Positions 8,723 to 17,210 of a stretch of 37,414 nucleotides of DNA are shown piece by piece (position 1 is the first letter of the stretch; every line of letters begins with the position of its first letter). Both the position numbers and the translations under genes were made by a program. The notes under the pieces were generated by a model. That model saw only the letters and a list, made by a program, of their open reading frames with translations. It did no database searches and had not been told where the DNA came from. Origin of the DNA: an uncultured Alphaproteobacteria bacterium (GTDB taxonomy: Bacteria; Pseudomonadota; Alphaproteobacteria; Parvibaculales; Parvibaculaceae); the NCBI GenBank assembly GCA_903889655.1, contig CAISYL010000041.1, positions 1-37,414 of the forward strand, written 5' to 3'.

Positions 8723-9683
8723 GTTCCTGACTCTCCATGATGTTCTTCAGATACCAGCCATAGGTACCGGTCAGACCGTCGATGAGCGAAATGCCCGGTT
8801 GCCAGCCGAGCTCCGTCAGGCGCCGCGTATCGAGCAGCTTTCTGGGCGTACCGTCGGGCTTCGAGGCATCGAATTTGAGTGCGCCCTGAAAGCCGACGAT
8901 GTCGCAGATGAGGCCTGCAAGATCGCCGATCGGGATGTCGCGGCCGGTGCCGACATTCACATGCTGTTCGCCCGAATAGCTCTTCATCAGATGAACCGCC
9001 GCATCCGCCAGATCGTCGACGTGGAGGAACTCGCGCCGTGGCGTTCCGGTCCCCCATATCTCCATCAGCGGCGCGCCGTCGAGCTTTGCCCGGTGTGCCT
9101 TCGCCATCAGGGCCGGCACGACATGGCTCGACATCAGATCGAAATTATCGCCTGGCCCGTACAGGTTCGTCGGCATCAGAGAGATGAAGTCGCGCCCGTA
9201 TTGCCGCCGATAGGCCTGGCAGAGCTTGATGCCGGCGATCTTCGCGATCGCATACCACTCGTTGGTCGGCTCGAGAGGACCTGTGAGCAACGCCTCCTCA
9301 TGGATCGGTTGCGGCGCCAGTCTCGGATAGATGCAGGAGGATCCGAGAAAGAGAAGCTTGCTCACGCCGACCGTTCGCGCGGCCTCGATGACGTTCGTCT
9401 CGATCATCAGATTGTCGTAGAGGAATTCCGCCGGCCGCGTATCGTTCGCATAAATGCCGCCGACGCGCGCCGCAGCGAGGAAGACGGCGTCGGGACGCTG
9501 CCAACCCATCCAGTCCTCGACCTCGACCTGGCGGCGGAGATCGACTGTATCACGCGGCGCGACGACGATGTCGCACTCCTCGCCGGCGAGCCTGCGGACA
9601 ATGGCCGATCCGACCATGCCACGATGGCCCGCGACGAAGACGCGTTTGCCCTTGAGGCTGTAACCCGGTGTGGAGTCAAGCAT
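8703..9683 (-). CDS. fcl: GDP-L-fucose synthase (copy 1)
   Basis: 326 aa from ATG 9683, which overlaps the end of gmd by 8 bp; longer upstream readings run through gmd and are not credible. Motifs: [18 protein letters not shown] (NADPH-binding Rossmann loop with the fcl-specific GHRGMVG), LGSSCIYP with the catalytic Ser/Cys, [20 protein letters not shown] with the Tyr-xxx-Lys pair, and [10 protein letters not shown]. The enzyme epimerises and reduces GDP-4-keto-6-deoxy-D-mannose to GDP-L-fucose in the cytoplasm. Its place directly after gmd, in one operon, supports the pathway. A second copy lies at 28682-29641, paired with a different gmd. Confidence 0.95.
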   Translation of the reverse strand: MLDSTPGYSLKGKRVFVAGHRGMVGSAIVRRLAGEECDIVVAPRDTVDLRRQVEVEDWMGWQRPDAVFLAAARVGGIYANDTRPAEFLYDNLMIETNVIEAARTVGVSKLLFLGSSCIYPRLAPQPIHEEALLTGPLEPTNEWYAIAKIAGIKLCQAYRRQYGRDFISLMPTNLYGPGDNFDLMSSHVVPALMAKAHRAKLDGAPLMEIWGTGTPRREFLHVDDLADAAVHLMKSYSGEQHVNVGTGRDIPIGDLAGLICDIVGFQGALKFDASKPDGTPRKLLDTRRLTELGWQPGISLIDGLTGTYGWYLKNIMESQERDRIEA

Positions 9684-10737
9684 TGGTGCGCCTCTCGCGT
9701 TGCAAGGCCAGAAGATCGGCATCGACCATCTCTGTGACGAGCTGACGGAACGGCGTCTTGTGCTTCCAGCCGAGCTTGGTATGGGCCTTGGTCGGGTCGC
9801 CGAGCAGGAGCTCGACTTCGGTCGGGCGGAAATAGGCCGGATCGACTTCGATAAGAACCTTGCCGGTCTTCGCACAGCGGCCTTTCTCCTCGACGCCGAG
9901 CCCTTCCCATTCGATCGAGCGATCGAGATGCTTGAAGGCCAGTTCGACGAATTCGCGCACGGTATGCGTCTCGCCTGTTGCGAGCACATAATCGTCGGGC
10001 TCGTTCTGCTGGAGAATCATCCACATGCCCTCGCAATAATCGCGGGCGTGGCCCCAGTCGCGTTGCGAATCGAGATTGCCGAGGAAGAGCCTGTCCTGCA
10101 GGCCGAGCTCGATCGCGGCGGCGGCGCGCGTGATCTTGCGCGTGACGAAGGTTTCGCCGCGCGTCGGGCTTTCGTGGTTGAAGAGAATGCCGTTCGAAGC
10201 ATGCATCGCATAGGCTTCGCGGTAGTTCACCGTGATCCAGTAGGCGTAGAGCTTCGCCGCCGCATAGGGGCTGCGCGGATAGAAGGGCGTCGTCTCGCGC
10301 TGCGGAATTTCCTGGACCTTGCCGAAGAGCTCGGATGTCGACGCCTGGTAAAAGCGGACCTCTTTCTCCATGCCGAGAATGCGGATCGCTTCGAGGAGGC
10401 GCAGCGTACCGATGCCGTCGGCATTGGCGGTGTATTCCGGCGTCTCGAAACTCACCTGCACGTGGCTCTGCGCGGCAAGATTGTAGATCTCGGTGGGCTG
10501 CGTTTCCTGCACGATGCGGATGAGATTGGTGCTATCGGTCACATCGCCGTAATGCATGAAGAAATTGACGCCGTAATCATGCGGGTCCTTGTAGAGATGA
10601 TCGACGCGGCCGGTATTGAGCGACGAGGAGCGCCGCTTGACTCCATGGACGATATAGCCGCGATCCAGCAGAAACTTCGCGAGGTAGGAGCCGTCCTGCC
10701 CCGTGATCCCGGTGATGAGTGCCACCTTGCGCGTCAT
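9676..10737 (-). CDS. gmd: GDP-mannose 4,6-dehydratase (copy 1)
   Basis: 353 aa from ATG 10737, preceded by an AGGAGA ribosome-binding site. It has the complete family signature: [19 protein letters not shown] at the N-terminus, the [11 protein letters not shown] loop that contributes to cofactor binding and tetramer contacts, [13 protein letters not shown] with catalytic Thr and Glu, [19 protein letters not shown] with the Tyr-xxx-Lys pair, and [15 protein letters not shown]. It converts GDP-D-mannose to GDP-4-keto-6-deoxy-D-mannose, the precursor that Fcl turns into GDP-L-fucose. The start overlaps the stop of the upstream glycosyltransferase by 4 bp. By eye it is about three-quarters identical to the copy at 32624-33694 and much less like the copy at 27469-28563. 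Confidence 0.96.
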   Translation of the reverse strand: MTRKVALITGITGQDGSYLAKFLLDRGYIVHGVKRRSSSLNTGRVDHLYKDPHDYGVNFFMHYGDVTDSTNLIRIVQETQPTEIYNLAAQSHVQVSFETPEYTANADGIGTLRLLEAIRILGMEKEVRFYQASTSELFGKVQEIPQRETTPFYPRSPYAAAKLYAYWITVNYREAYAMHASNGILFNHESPTRGETFVTRKITRAAAAIELGLQDRLFLGNLDSQRDWGHARDYCEGMWMILQQNEPDDYVLATGETHTVREFVELAFKHLDRSIEWEGLGVEEKGRCAKTGKVLIEVDPAYFRPTEVELLLGDPTKAHTKLGWKHKTPFRQLVTEMVDADLLALQRERRTNA

Positions 10738-11954
10738 TCTTTGCTCTCCTTGTTCGAGGTTTCATATTCGGCCATGGCGGCCACCATCTTCTTCGCGGCC
10801 TTGTCCCAGGAGTAGTGCCGCTGGATGTAGCGCTGACCGACAAGACCCATCAGCGCGAGACGCGAGGGATCGGACATTGCTTCGAGAATGGCATCCGCAA
10901 GGGCGGTGCTGTCCGGCTCGTCGACCAGAAATCCTTGCGCGCCGTGATGCGTGATCTCCGGCAATCCGTTGCGATTGAGGCCAAGCACGGGTGTGCGTGA
11001 GGCGAGCGCCTCCAGATAGACCTGTCCCCACGGATCGTTGATCATCGGCTGCACGAGGAGTGCGGCCCGGCGATAGAGAGACGTCAACACGCCCCAGCGC
11101 AGACGCGAGCGAAACTCGACTTCCGGATAGCGGCGCGGAAGGCTCTCGTCCTTGCCGTCCCAGACGACGACGAGCTTGAGGTCGGGCCGTTGTTTCTTCG
11201 CGCGGCGAAAGGCTTCGAGCACGAGCAGGCCGCCCTTGGCCTCGAAAAGATGCTTCGCCACGAAAAGAAGAAAGCCGTTATCGTAATCTTTCGGTCCGAG
11301 ATAAGGATCGATTTGCCCCATGCCGGAGCCGACCGAAGTGACGCGATCCGGCGCGACGTCGTAATGCGCGATCAGATTGTCGCGCACGTAGTCACCGAAG
11401 GTGAAGATGTGTCGCATGCCGGCGTAGCAACGACGCTCAATCTCGTCGAATTCGGCGCAGGCCTTCGGGGTCAGCGCGGCCCGGTCGACGCGGTAGCGCA
11501 GGGAGAGATCCCATGTCTGGTCGCAGTAGAGAAAATGCTCCAGGCCGTCCGCCTCCGAAGCCGGCAGGTCGAGCGTGCCTGTGTGGAGCACGGTCCTGAT
11601 GCCGGCACGATGGGCCGCGTCGGCCACACGTTCCGCCCGCAGGTACCGGGCCGGCAAGCTACGGAAGATCGTTTCCGAATTCCTCAATGCGCCGTAGCCG
11701 GATAATATATACCCGGCGGCGAGACGCCATTTTTCGAATGCGGACAGGCCTGGAAATATGCCGTCCACCTCCATGCCGAGACGTTCGAAGGACGTCGCCA
11801 CGTTGTTCGGTGCGCCGGACCATGTGGTCGGGTCGCAAGGATCGCCGTAGACGGATGTAATCGCTAGCCTGCCGGGCAACGCCTTGGATTCGTTGCGCCG
11901 CTTTCTGCTGGACGGAAGAGATTCGTTCTGGACCGCGCGGTTGGCATTCAGCAC
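10734..11954 (-). CDS. GT4 family glycosyltransferase
   Basis: 406 aa with a GTG start at 11954 and a GGAG about 11 bases upstream. The first 30 residues are probably unstructured; the GT-B fold begins at [14 protein letters not shown] and continues [17 protein letters not shown]. The C-terminal donor domain has [47 protein letters not shown], where [10 protein letters not shown] corresponds to the E-x7-E region, and [14 protein letters not shown]. The middle segment [20 protein letters not shown] and a CYAGM stretch are not typical of any Wca enzyme I recognise. It is the first gene of the minus-strand operon, so transcription should start in the 11955-12206 region. It would add one sugar of the repeat unit; donor unknown. 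Confidence 0.85.
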   Translation of the reverse strand: MLNANRAVQNESLPSSRKRRNESKALPGRLAITSVYGDPCDPTTWSGAPNNVATSFERLGMEVDGIFPGLSAFEKWRLAAGYILSGYGALRNSETIFRSLPARYLRAERVADAAHRAGIRTVLHTGTLDLPASEADGLEHFLYCDQTWDLSLRYRVDRAALTPKACAEFDEIERRCYAGMRHIFTFGDYVRDNLIAHYDVAPDRVTSVGSGMGQIDPYLGPKDYDNGFLLFVAKHLFEAKGGLLVLEAFRRAKKQRPDLKLVVVWDGKDESLPRRYPEVEFRSRLRWGVLTSLYRRAALLVQPMINDPWGQVYLEALASRTPVLGLNRNGLPEITHHGAQGFLVDEPDSTALADAILEAMSDPSRLALMGLVGQRYIQRHYSWDKAAKKMVAAMAEYETSNKESKE

Positions 11955-12206
11955 CGATTAAACTCTCCAAAGCCCAGCGCCCGAGACATCATCGAACACG
12001 GAAGCCCTCGATGGAGCGAGTGACCAAACTGTGGCTCCGCCGGCAGGCTCCGCGGCTCACACAAACGCGGCACGACCGACTAGCGAATTGGCACAGCGGT
12101 CATGAACCGGTCACACCCCTTCATGAAACGAACAGGCAGACTGACGACTTCAAAGATAAAAAGTGGAATCGGAAACAACCCGGGAAAAGAAATCAGGAAG
12201 CAGCTC
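11955..12206. promoter_or_regulatory. Divergent intergenic region between the glycosyltransferase operon and the anti-sigma-like gene
   Basis: These 252 bases separate two divergent transcription units and must hold promoters for both. The region contains two copies of TCATGAA, at 12100-12106 and 12121-12127, spaced 21 bp (two helical turns); the second is part of the perfect palindrome TTCATGAA (12120-12127). The last 40 bases before the plus-strand gene are A-rich. A good ribosome-binding site, AGGAAG (12195-12200), precedes ATG 12207. I could not identify a convincing -35/-10 pair or an ECF-sigma promoter by eye. Confidence 0.5.
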
Positions 12207-12509
12207 ATGGCAAGAGTGGCGCACATGATCAGCGAGCAAGATTTGCATGCGTTCGTCGACGGTCACCTTCCGCCCGCGCGACGACGCGCGGTCGAGACCT
12301 ATCTCGCCGGAAACGAAGAGGCACGTGCAACGGTGGAGACCTATCGCGACCAAAATAAGGCGCTGCGCGCCTTGCCCTTGACGGAAGAACCGCTTCCCGA
12401 TGCCATGCGTCATTTATGTCTCAGTCTCGCTGGACGGATCACACAATTCTCGCCGGGCGAATGGAACAAACCGCCTCTAAAAAGGGTCTCTCTATCACCG
12501 AGGCGTTGA
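12207..12509 (+). CDS. Short anti-sigma-factor-like protein lacking a membrane domain
   Basis: 100 aa from ATG 12207, with AGGAAG six bases upstream; an in-frame upstream ATG at 12102 lacks such a site. Residues 7-55, beginning MISEQDLHAFVDGHLPPARR and continuing YLAGNEEARATVETYRDQNK, match the N-terminal domain of alphaproteobacterial transmembrane anti-sigma factors, which bind and hold an ECF sigma factor. In those proteins a single transmembrane helix and a periplasmic domain follow. Here the chain ends after about 45 further residues with no hydrophobic helix (LCLSLAG is the only apolar run). No ECF sigma gene lies next to it. It may be a truncated remnant or a soluble anti-sigma protein working on a distant partner. 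It lies 47 bp upstream of the peptidoglycan-binding protein gene, probably in one operon. Confidence 0.7.
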   Translation: MARVAHMISEQDLHAFVDGHLPPARRRAVETYLAGNEEARATVETYRDQNKALRALPLTEEPLPDAMRHLCLSLAGRITQFSPGEWNKPPLKRVSLSPRR

Positions 12510-12556
12510 GCGGGGGCGTTCCCTCGCTTCGTCGCGCGTGAAGAAGGAGAACCGAT

Positions 12557-14407
12557 ATGACCCAGAAGAAGGACGACGCGACTTCGGGGAGCGATCCGCG
12601 CCGGAATGCAGAGTCCCGCGCCGATATCGGTGACCCCGCGCCACGCGAAGATATTCCGTGGGACGATTCCGATTTCGCCCGCATCAGCCAGACGGTCACG
12701 CGCAGCGCACCGCCCGCACCGACGGCGGCTGCGGAGACACCGACAATCGACGACCGGATCATGCCGGATGAATTGCCCGACGGTCCGGAGGCAGACCTGC
12801 CGGAAGAATTACCGACCGTCGCGGCGGTCGCGGATTCCCTCGTGTCCAGACCCCAGCCCGAGTCTGCCGCCCCCCTGGAGATGGAAGCGCCGGAAGTGTC
12901 GGCGCCGGAAGCCGTGCAACACGAGGCTGTGGGAGGAGCCACCGCAAACATTTCGATCGCCTCGGTTGCCGAGACGTTTCCCGAGCCGGAGGACAAGGAA
13001 GAAGAACAGACGGCTGCGGGGAAGCGCCTCGATGAAGAATTTCCGCGCCTCATCAAACTCAAAGGACTGACGGCGGGGAAAATGACAGCGCCCGTCGAAA
13101 CTATTATGTCCGCAAGAAGCGATCGCGAGGAAGTCCCTGCGCAAGGGAGCGGGCAAACACAGGCCCGGAGAAGCGACCCGGTAGCGGACGACGAGCCGAC
13201 GTTTTCGCCGAGAAGGGAACCGAAGCCGTCTGCGAAAGAAGAGCCGGCGATTTTCTCCGGAAAAATCGAGCCGGAAATTCTTGCGTATGACGAGCCTGTC
13301 CTCTCATCGCGGCGCGAGACGGTCGTGCCGCCCAGAGAAACGATCCTGCCACCCCGCCGAAAGCCCTCTTTCGGCGGGCCCGAAGCGGAAAGGGGACGCA
13401 TCCCGCCACGCTTCGACGCAGAGCCTGATACCCGACAGATTTCGGAATCCCGGCCTGAGTTCCGGTCCAAGCTTCGACCGGAATTCGATGCAGAATTCAC
13501 CTCGAGATCGGATCAGCGGGACGGCGATGAAGACCCATGGGGCCGCAAGACGCCGCGCTTCGGGACAAAGCCGCATCGGGATACGCTCTTCGTGACCGAA
13601 ACCATTCCCGAACCGGTCGTGCCACCCATCTTTGCGCCGGCAGAAGACTGGCCGGAAGAAGAAAGGCGCGGTTCGTCGCTGCGCTGGGCGGCGATTGCCG
13701 CGGTGCTGGTCGTTGGCGGATATGGGCTGGTGAAGGCATTTCCGCCGGCGAGCTTCCTTGCCGCGCCGTCGCAACAGGTCGCACAGCTCGCGCCGATGGC
13801 ACCGCAGCAACCCGCGCAACAGGTCTCCCCCTCGGCCATCGTCCCCTCGGCCCCCGCGGCAGCGCCCGAGAAACCGGTGCCGGCGGTGAAGGTCGCGAAG
13901 GCCGAACCGGCACCCGCGGTCAAAAAACCTGCGATAGCCAAACCCGTACCTCACAAGACCTTGGCGCAGGCCGCTCCACCTGCGGCGGTCCACAAGACGA
14001 AGCCCGTCGAACGTCGTATCGAGCATCAGGACGTCGCGCGCCCTGGCAACGAGCCGGATGAGGCCGAGATCGAAGCCCTCGCCGACCAGCAGGCACACCC
14101 GGTCACACTCGCACCCGGACCGCGCATGCTCGACGCGAGCCCGGCGATCCCGGCCAGCCTGCCGACCCCCACCGCGAGCGGCGATCTCGTCTATGACGTG
14201 CAGGCGAAGCTCACCCGTCTCGGTTATTCGCCTGGACCGGTCGACGGTGCCCTTTCACCACAGACGCGCCGGGCCATCATGCATTTCCAGAACGATGCCG
14301 GCATGACCCCGACCGGCGAGATCGATTCGGAATTGTTGCGCCGTCTTCGTACCGCGCGGCAAGTCGATCTGCGCTTTGAAGAGGGACCGCAGCCCGTCGC
14401 GCGGTGA
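12557..14407 (+). CDS. Single-pass membrane protein with C-terminal peptidoglycan-binding domain
   Basis: 616 aa, with AAGGAG just ahead of ATG 12557. Residues 1-370 are a low-complexity stretch rich in Pro, Glu, Arg and Ser with no signal peptide, presumably cytoplasmic and disordered. A single transmembrane helix spans about residues 377-397 (WAAIAAVLVVGGYGLVKAF). A Pro/Ala/Lys-rich linker (about 398-540) follows, then a PG_binding_1 domain at about 546-598 (VQAKLTRLGYSPGPVDGALS, then TRRAIMHFQNDAGM). The topology is type II: long cytoplasmic arm, cell-wall-binding periplasmic domain. Such a protein could anchor or sense the cell wall while contacting cytoplasmic partners. Its position between an anti-sigma-like protein and a membrane-anchored regulator suggests a signalling or envelope-tethering role, which is inference. 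Confidence 0.8.
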   Translation: MTQKKDDATSGSDPRRNAESRADIGDPAPREDIPWDDSDFARISQTVTRSAPPAPTAAAETPTIDDRIMPDELPDGPEADLPEELPTVAAVADSLVSRPQPESAAPLEMEAPEVSAPEAVQHEAVGGATANISIASVAETFPEPEDKEEEQTAAGKRLDEEFPRLIKLKGLTAGKMTAPVETIMSARSDREEVPAQGSGQTQARRSDPVADDEPTFSPRREPKPSAKEEPAIFSGKIEPEILAYDEPVLSSRRETVVPPRETILPPRRKPSFGGPEAERGRIPPRFDAEPDTRQISESRPEFRSKLRPEFDAEFTSRSDQRDGDEDPWGRKTPRFGTKPHRDTLFVTETIPEPVVPPIFAPAEDWPEEERRGSSLRWAAIAAVLVVGGYGLVKAFPPASFLAAPSQQVAQLAPMAPQQPAQQVSPSAIVPSAPAAAPEKPVPAVKVAKAEPAPAVKKPAIAKPVPHKTLAQAAPPAAVHKTKPVERRIEHQDVARPGNEPDEAEIEALADQQAHPVTLAPGPRMLDASPAIPASLPTPTASGDLVYDVQAKLTRLGYSPGPVDGALSPQTRRAIMHFQNDAGMTPTGEIDSELLRRLRTARQVDLRFEEGPQPVAR

Positions 14408-14440
14408 GCGCGCCTTGCCCGCGTGTCCCAGCGCGAAACT

Positions 14441-14470
14441 TTATGGAAACGAAAACGTCGTTATGGAACA
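14441..14470 (+). promoter_or_regulatory. Direct repeat upstream of the winged-helix regulator gene
   Basis: TTATGGAA occurs at 14441-14448 and again at 14461-14468, exactly 20 bp apart, so both copies face the same side of the helix. OmpR-type winged-helix proteins commonly bind tandem direct repeats with one- or two-turn spacing. The site lies about 95 bp ahead of the regulator start (14565) and after the stop of the upstream gene (14407), so it could be an autoregulatory operator. The A/T-rich run just downstream (14477-14484) could be part of a promoter. No binding data exist here; this is a pattern call. Confidence 0.4.
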
Positions 14471-14564
14471 GCATGTATTTTTTTGCGCTGCAATAGAAAG
14501 ATGGACGGAATAGTCCGGCTCTTTCGCGAGTCCCTTAATGGGGGCCGACGAAGAGAGGACAGTC

Positions 14565-15572
14565 ATGAGAACTCATTCGCCCGCCTATCGCGACCAGACC
14601 ATGTACTTCCAGCCCGGCAACGGGACCGCGAGCGAAGCTCTGGCTTCCTCCGCATCGTCGATCTTCGCGCGCTCGAATCGCGAGGTCGATTTCCGCCCGC
14701 TCAATCAGCCGCGTACGGATGAGAATATTGGAGAACGGCGGCAGATCAGCGTTGCCGTCCTCGGCCACGACGCGGCGCTGCACGACGCGCTTCGCCTCGA
14801 TCGGGGCGATGAGATCGAGGTCGCGAAGTTTTCCTCCGCAGGAGATCTCGTGGCCGCTTTCCGGCGCGGCGAGGCAAGCGACGTCGTCCTTCTTGACTCG
14901 AATGTAGGTTCGGGCGCCGCCGACCTGCTGCGCGAACTCAATATGTCGGGACTGCGTATCCCGATCGCGATGTTGCTCGACGGCCATAAGGATGCGACGG
15001 AGACCTTCGACGCCCGCGATGCACGGGGCAGTCGCGGACAACTTCTCGACCATGTCCGGCTCGTCGCCGACCTGCTGCGCGCGGAACCGTCCGTTGAAAA
15101 GGCGCCGGCGACGCCCGCCAACCTCCGGCTCGATACGAAGACCTGCCAGGCCTTCTGGAAAGGCAGCCCCGTCCACCTCACCATCACCGAGTTCAATATC
15201 GTCAGCCTTTTTGCCCGGCGCGCGGGCGAAAACCTCTCCTATCGCGAGATCTACGACGTCGTGCATGGAGCGGGCTTCTGCGCGGGCGATGGCGTCAACG
15301 GCTATCAGACCAATGTGCGCTCGCTCATCAAACGTATCCGCCAGAAATTCCACGACGTGGATGAGGGTTTCGACGACATCGAGAATCACCGCGGCTACGG
15401 CTATCGGTGGCGTCTCGTCGAAGCGATCGAGGACCACACGCAACCCCTCCGCCATGAGGTCCCCCAACTGGAAACGGCTCGTGCCACCGCGATGCCCCAG
15501 GCCGCAGTGCTGACCGGAGCGGCACTTACCCTGGTCATGGTCGTCTGTCTCGCGAACAGCGCCGCCGGATAA
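14565..15572 (+). CDS. Tail-anchored winged-helix (OmpR/ChvI-type) regulator with degenerate receiver domain
   Basis: 335 aa from ATG 14565, with GAGAGGA five bases upstream; the in-frame ATG at 14538 has no such site. Residues about 60-175 resemble a receiver domain: VVLLDSNVGSGAADLLREL keeps the phosphoacceptor-like Asp, but the acidic pair of strand 1 is reduced to GHD, the switch Thr is Leu (IPIAMLLDG) and the conserved Lys-Pro is absent. Residues about 190-290 form an OmpR-type DNA-binding domain (HLTITEFNIVSLFARRAGEN, then RSLIKRIRQKF and ENHRGYGYRW). The last 25 residues are a hydrophobic helix (AAVLTGAALTLVMVVCLANS) with nothing beyond, so the protein looks tail-anchored in the inner membrane. 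No histidine kinase gene is adjacent. It probably regulates envelope or polysaccharide genes. Confidence 0.8.
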   Translation: MRTHSPAYRDQTMYFQPGNGTASEALASSASSIFARSNREVDFRPLNQPRTDENIGERRQISVAVLGHDAALHDALRLDRGDEIEVAKFSSAGDLVAAFRRGEASDVVLLDSNVGSGAADLLRELNMSGLRIPIAMLLDGHKDATETFDARDARGSRGQLLDHVRLVADLLRAEPSVEKAPATPANLRLDTKTCQAFWKGSPVHLTITEFNIVSLFARRAGENLSYREIYDVVHGAGFCAGDGVNGYQTNVRSLIKRIRQKFHDVDEGFDDIENHRGYGYRWRLVEAIEDHTQPLRHEVPQLETARATAMPQAAVLTGAALTLVMVVCLANSAAG

Positions 15573-15596
15573 CGCCGGCCTGGATAAAAAGTGGCA

Positions 15597-15629
15597 GGGC
15601 CACGCAACCACCAAATGGTCACGTGGCCC
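15597..15629. repeat. 33-bp interrupted palindrome (hairpin) between regulator and glycosyltransferase genes
   Basis: Outer arms GGGCCACG (15597-15604) and CGTGGCCC (15622-15629) are perfect inverted copies. Inside them ACCA (15607-15610) pairs with TGGT (15616-15619) around a five-base loop, leaving a symmetrical CA/CA internal mismatch. It begins 25 bp after the regulator stop and 129 bp before the next start. It has no T-run after it, so it is not a classical rho-independent terminator. It may be an operator, a transcript-end hairpin or a processing site. Confidence 0.6.
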
Positions 15630-15725
15630 GAAGGCCTGCGCGAGCGATATTCGATCGTCGCGACAATCCGGCGAGCCCCGGCGGACATATCGCGGCTCTC
15701 GCCGCGGCCGACAGGGAGAGCGTCA

Positions 15726-17039
15726 ATGAAACATGAACGCGCCGAAAGGATTACCGCCAAGAGACGCGTCGTCTTCTTCTCTCCCGATGTCACGGATGTC
15801 AGCACGATCAAGAGAGCGGACGAGCTGATCGACAATGGCTACGAGCTCACGGTGCTCGGTTTCAGGCGATCACGCTATAACCGGGATTATCAGCCACGCT
15901 GGAGCTATTACGAACTCGGGCGCACGGCGGACGGCAATTATCTCAAGCGGCTCATTCTGCTCATCTTCTCTTTCGGTGTCGTCATCAAGGCGCGCGGGCC
16001 CTTGCGGCAGGCAGACTGGCTTTACGCCCGCAATCTCGATCAGCTGCTGCTCGCCCTTCTATCGAAATTCGCGTCGCGGTCCCGTGCGAAGCTCATCTAC
16101 GAAGTGCTCGACGTGCAGCCCGCCTTCGTCCGACCGGGACTGCGGGGCCGCATTTTTCGCTGGATCGAAAGGATGTGCCTGAAGAGGATCGAGCTGCTGG
16201 TGGTTTCATCGCCCGGTTTCGTGCACAACTACTATGAGCCGAGGCTCGGCTATCGCGGCAACTGGTTCTTGCTGGAGAACAAGCTGCATGCCTCGGCGCT
16301 GCCGATGCTTTCGGCGGCGCGCGGAGAGATCGCCGCGCGCAATCAGGATCGCTCCACCTATAAGTGGACGATCAGCTATGTCGGCCTCATCAGGGGAGAT
16401 GCGACCATCGAGGTGATGGAACGCGTCGCGCGCCGGCTGCCGGACGAAGTGCTGTTCAAGTTTCACGGCATCCTGACGACCGTCGATCCACGGAAATTCG
16501 CGGACACGATCGAGCGCAATCCGAACATGGTCTATTGCGGCGAGTATGTGAATCCACGGGATCTCGGCAGGGTCTACAGTGATGCCGATTTCGTCTGGGC
16601 TCTCGACCTCGAAAACACCGACAACAACTCACGCTGGCTGTTGCCCTGCCGCTTCTATGAAGCCGGCATTCTGGGCCTGCCCTGCCTCGCCGCGCGGGAT
16701 TTCGAACTCGGCCGCAAGATCGACGGAATTGAAGCCGGCTGGACCTTCGAGCCGCCTTTCGAAGAGGCGCTGGTCGCGTTCTTCCGGTCGGTGACGCCCG
16801 AGGAGTACGAAGAGCGGCGGAGGCGGCTCCTGAGCCTTCCCCCATCCGCCTTCATCGCGGGTGAGGATGTCGCCGTCCTGGCGCATTTCATGTCCGATGC
16901 CCGATTTGCGGCAAAGCTCCGCTCCATCCGGCCGGACGAACGGGCGGAGGCCCTGCGGCTGGTCGCTGCCGGCGCCCCGGACGGAGGAATGCCGCAACTG
17001 GCCCTTGAAGGAGGCGGCCATCTCGCGCCTCTCCGCTAA
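15726..17039 (+). CDS. Glycosyltransferase (GT4-like), first gene of the galU-ugd block
   Basis: 437 aa from ATG 15726, preceded by AGGGAGA (15713-15719). The N-terminal domain begins RRVVFFSPDVTDVSTIKRAD and continues LIDNGYELTVLGFRRSRY, a GT-B start that I associate with ExoL-like glycosyltransferases of alphaproteobacterial exopolysaccharide clusters, although this match is from memory and moderate. Next come LIYEVLDVQPAF and LLVVSSPGFVHNYY. The C-terminal half has KFHGILTTVDP, MVYCGEYVNPRDLGRVYSDA, DFVWALDLENTDNN and LPCRFYEAGILGLPCLAARD, the last being the donor-binding region. No transmembrane helix is certain, though LILLIFSFGVVIK (about residues 78-90) may attach to the membrane. The gene lies 171 bp ahead of galU on the same strand. 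Its donor sugar is not evident. Confidence 0.78.
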   Translation: MKHERAERITAKRRVVFFSPDVTDVSTIKRADELIDNGYELTVLGFRRSRYNRDYQPRWSYYELGRTADGNYLKRLILLIFSFGVVIKARGPLRQADWLYARNLDQLLLALLSKFASRSRAKLIYEVLDVQPAFVRPGLRGRIFRWIERMCLKRIELLVVSSPGFVHNYYEPRLGYRGNWFLLENKLHASALPMLSAARGEIAARNQDRSTYKWTISYVGLIRGDATIEVMERVARRLPDEVLFKFHGILTTVDPRKFADTIERNPNMVYCGEYVNPRDLGRVYSDADFVWALDLENTDNNSRWLLPCRFYEAGILGLPCLAARDFELGRKIDGIEAGWTFEPPFEEALVAFFRSVTPEEYEERRRRLLSLPPSAFIAGEDVAVLAHFMSDARFAAKLRSIRPDERAEALRLVAAGAPDGGMPQLALEGGGHLAPLR

Positions 17040-17210
17040 CCCTCCCGGCCGGCGAGATTTCACCTTTTCGGTCCGGGTCGCCCTCACCCTCCGCCTCCAA
17101 TTCCTTGCGAGGCGGGCATCATCCATGCGAAACATCGGCGTCGACCAAGCGGAACGGCATGGCCGCATCGGCGTTGACTATTCGAGACCCGCAAAAGGAT
17201 CAGCATCGAC

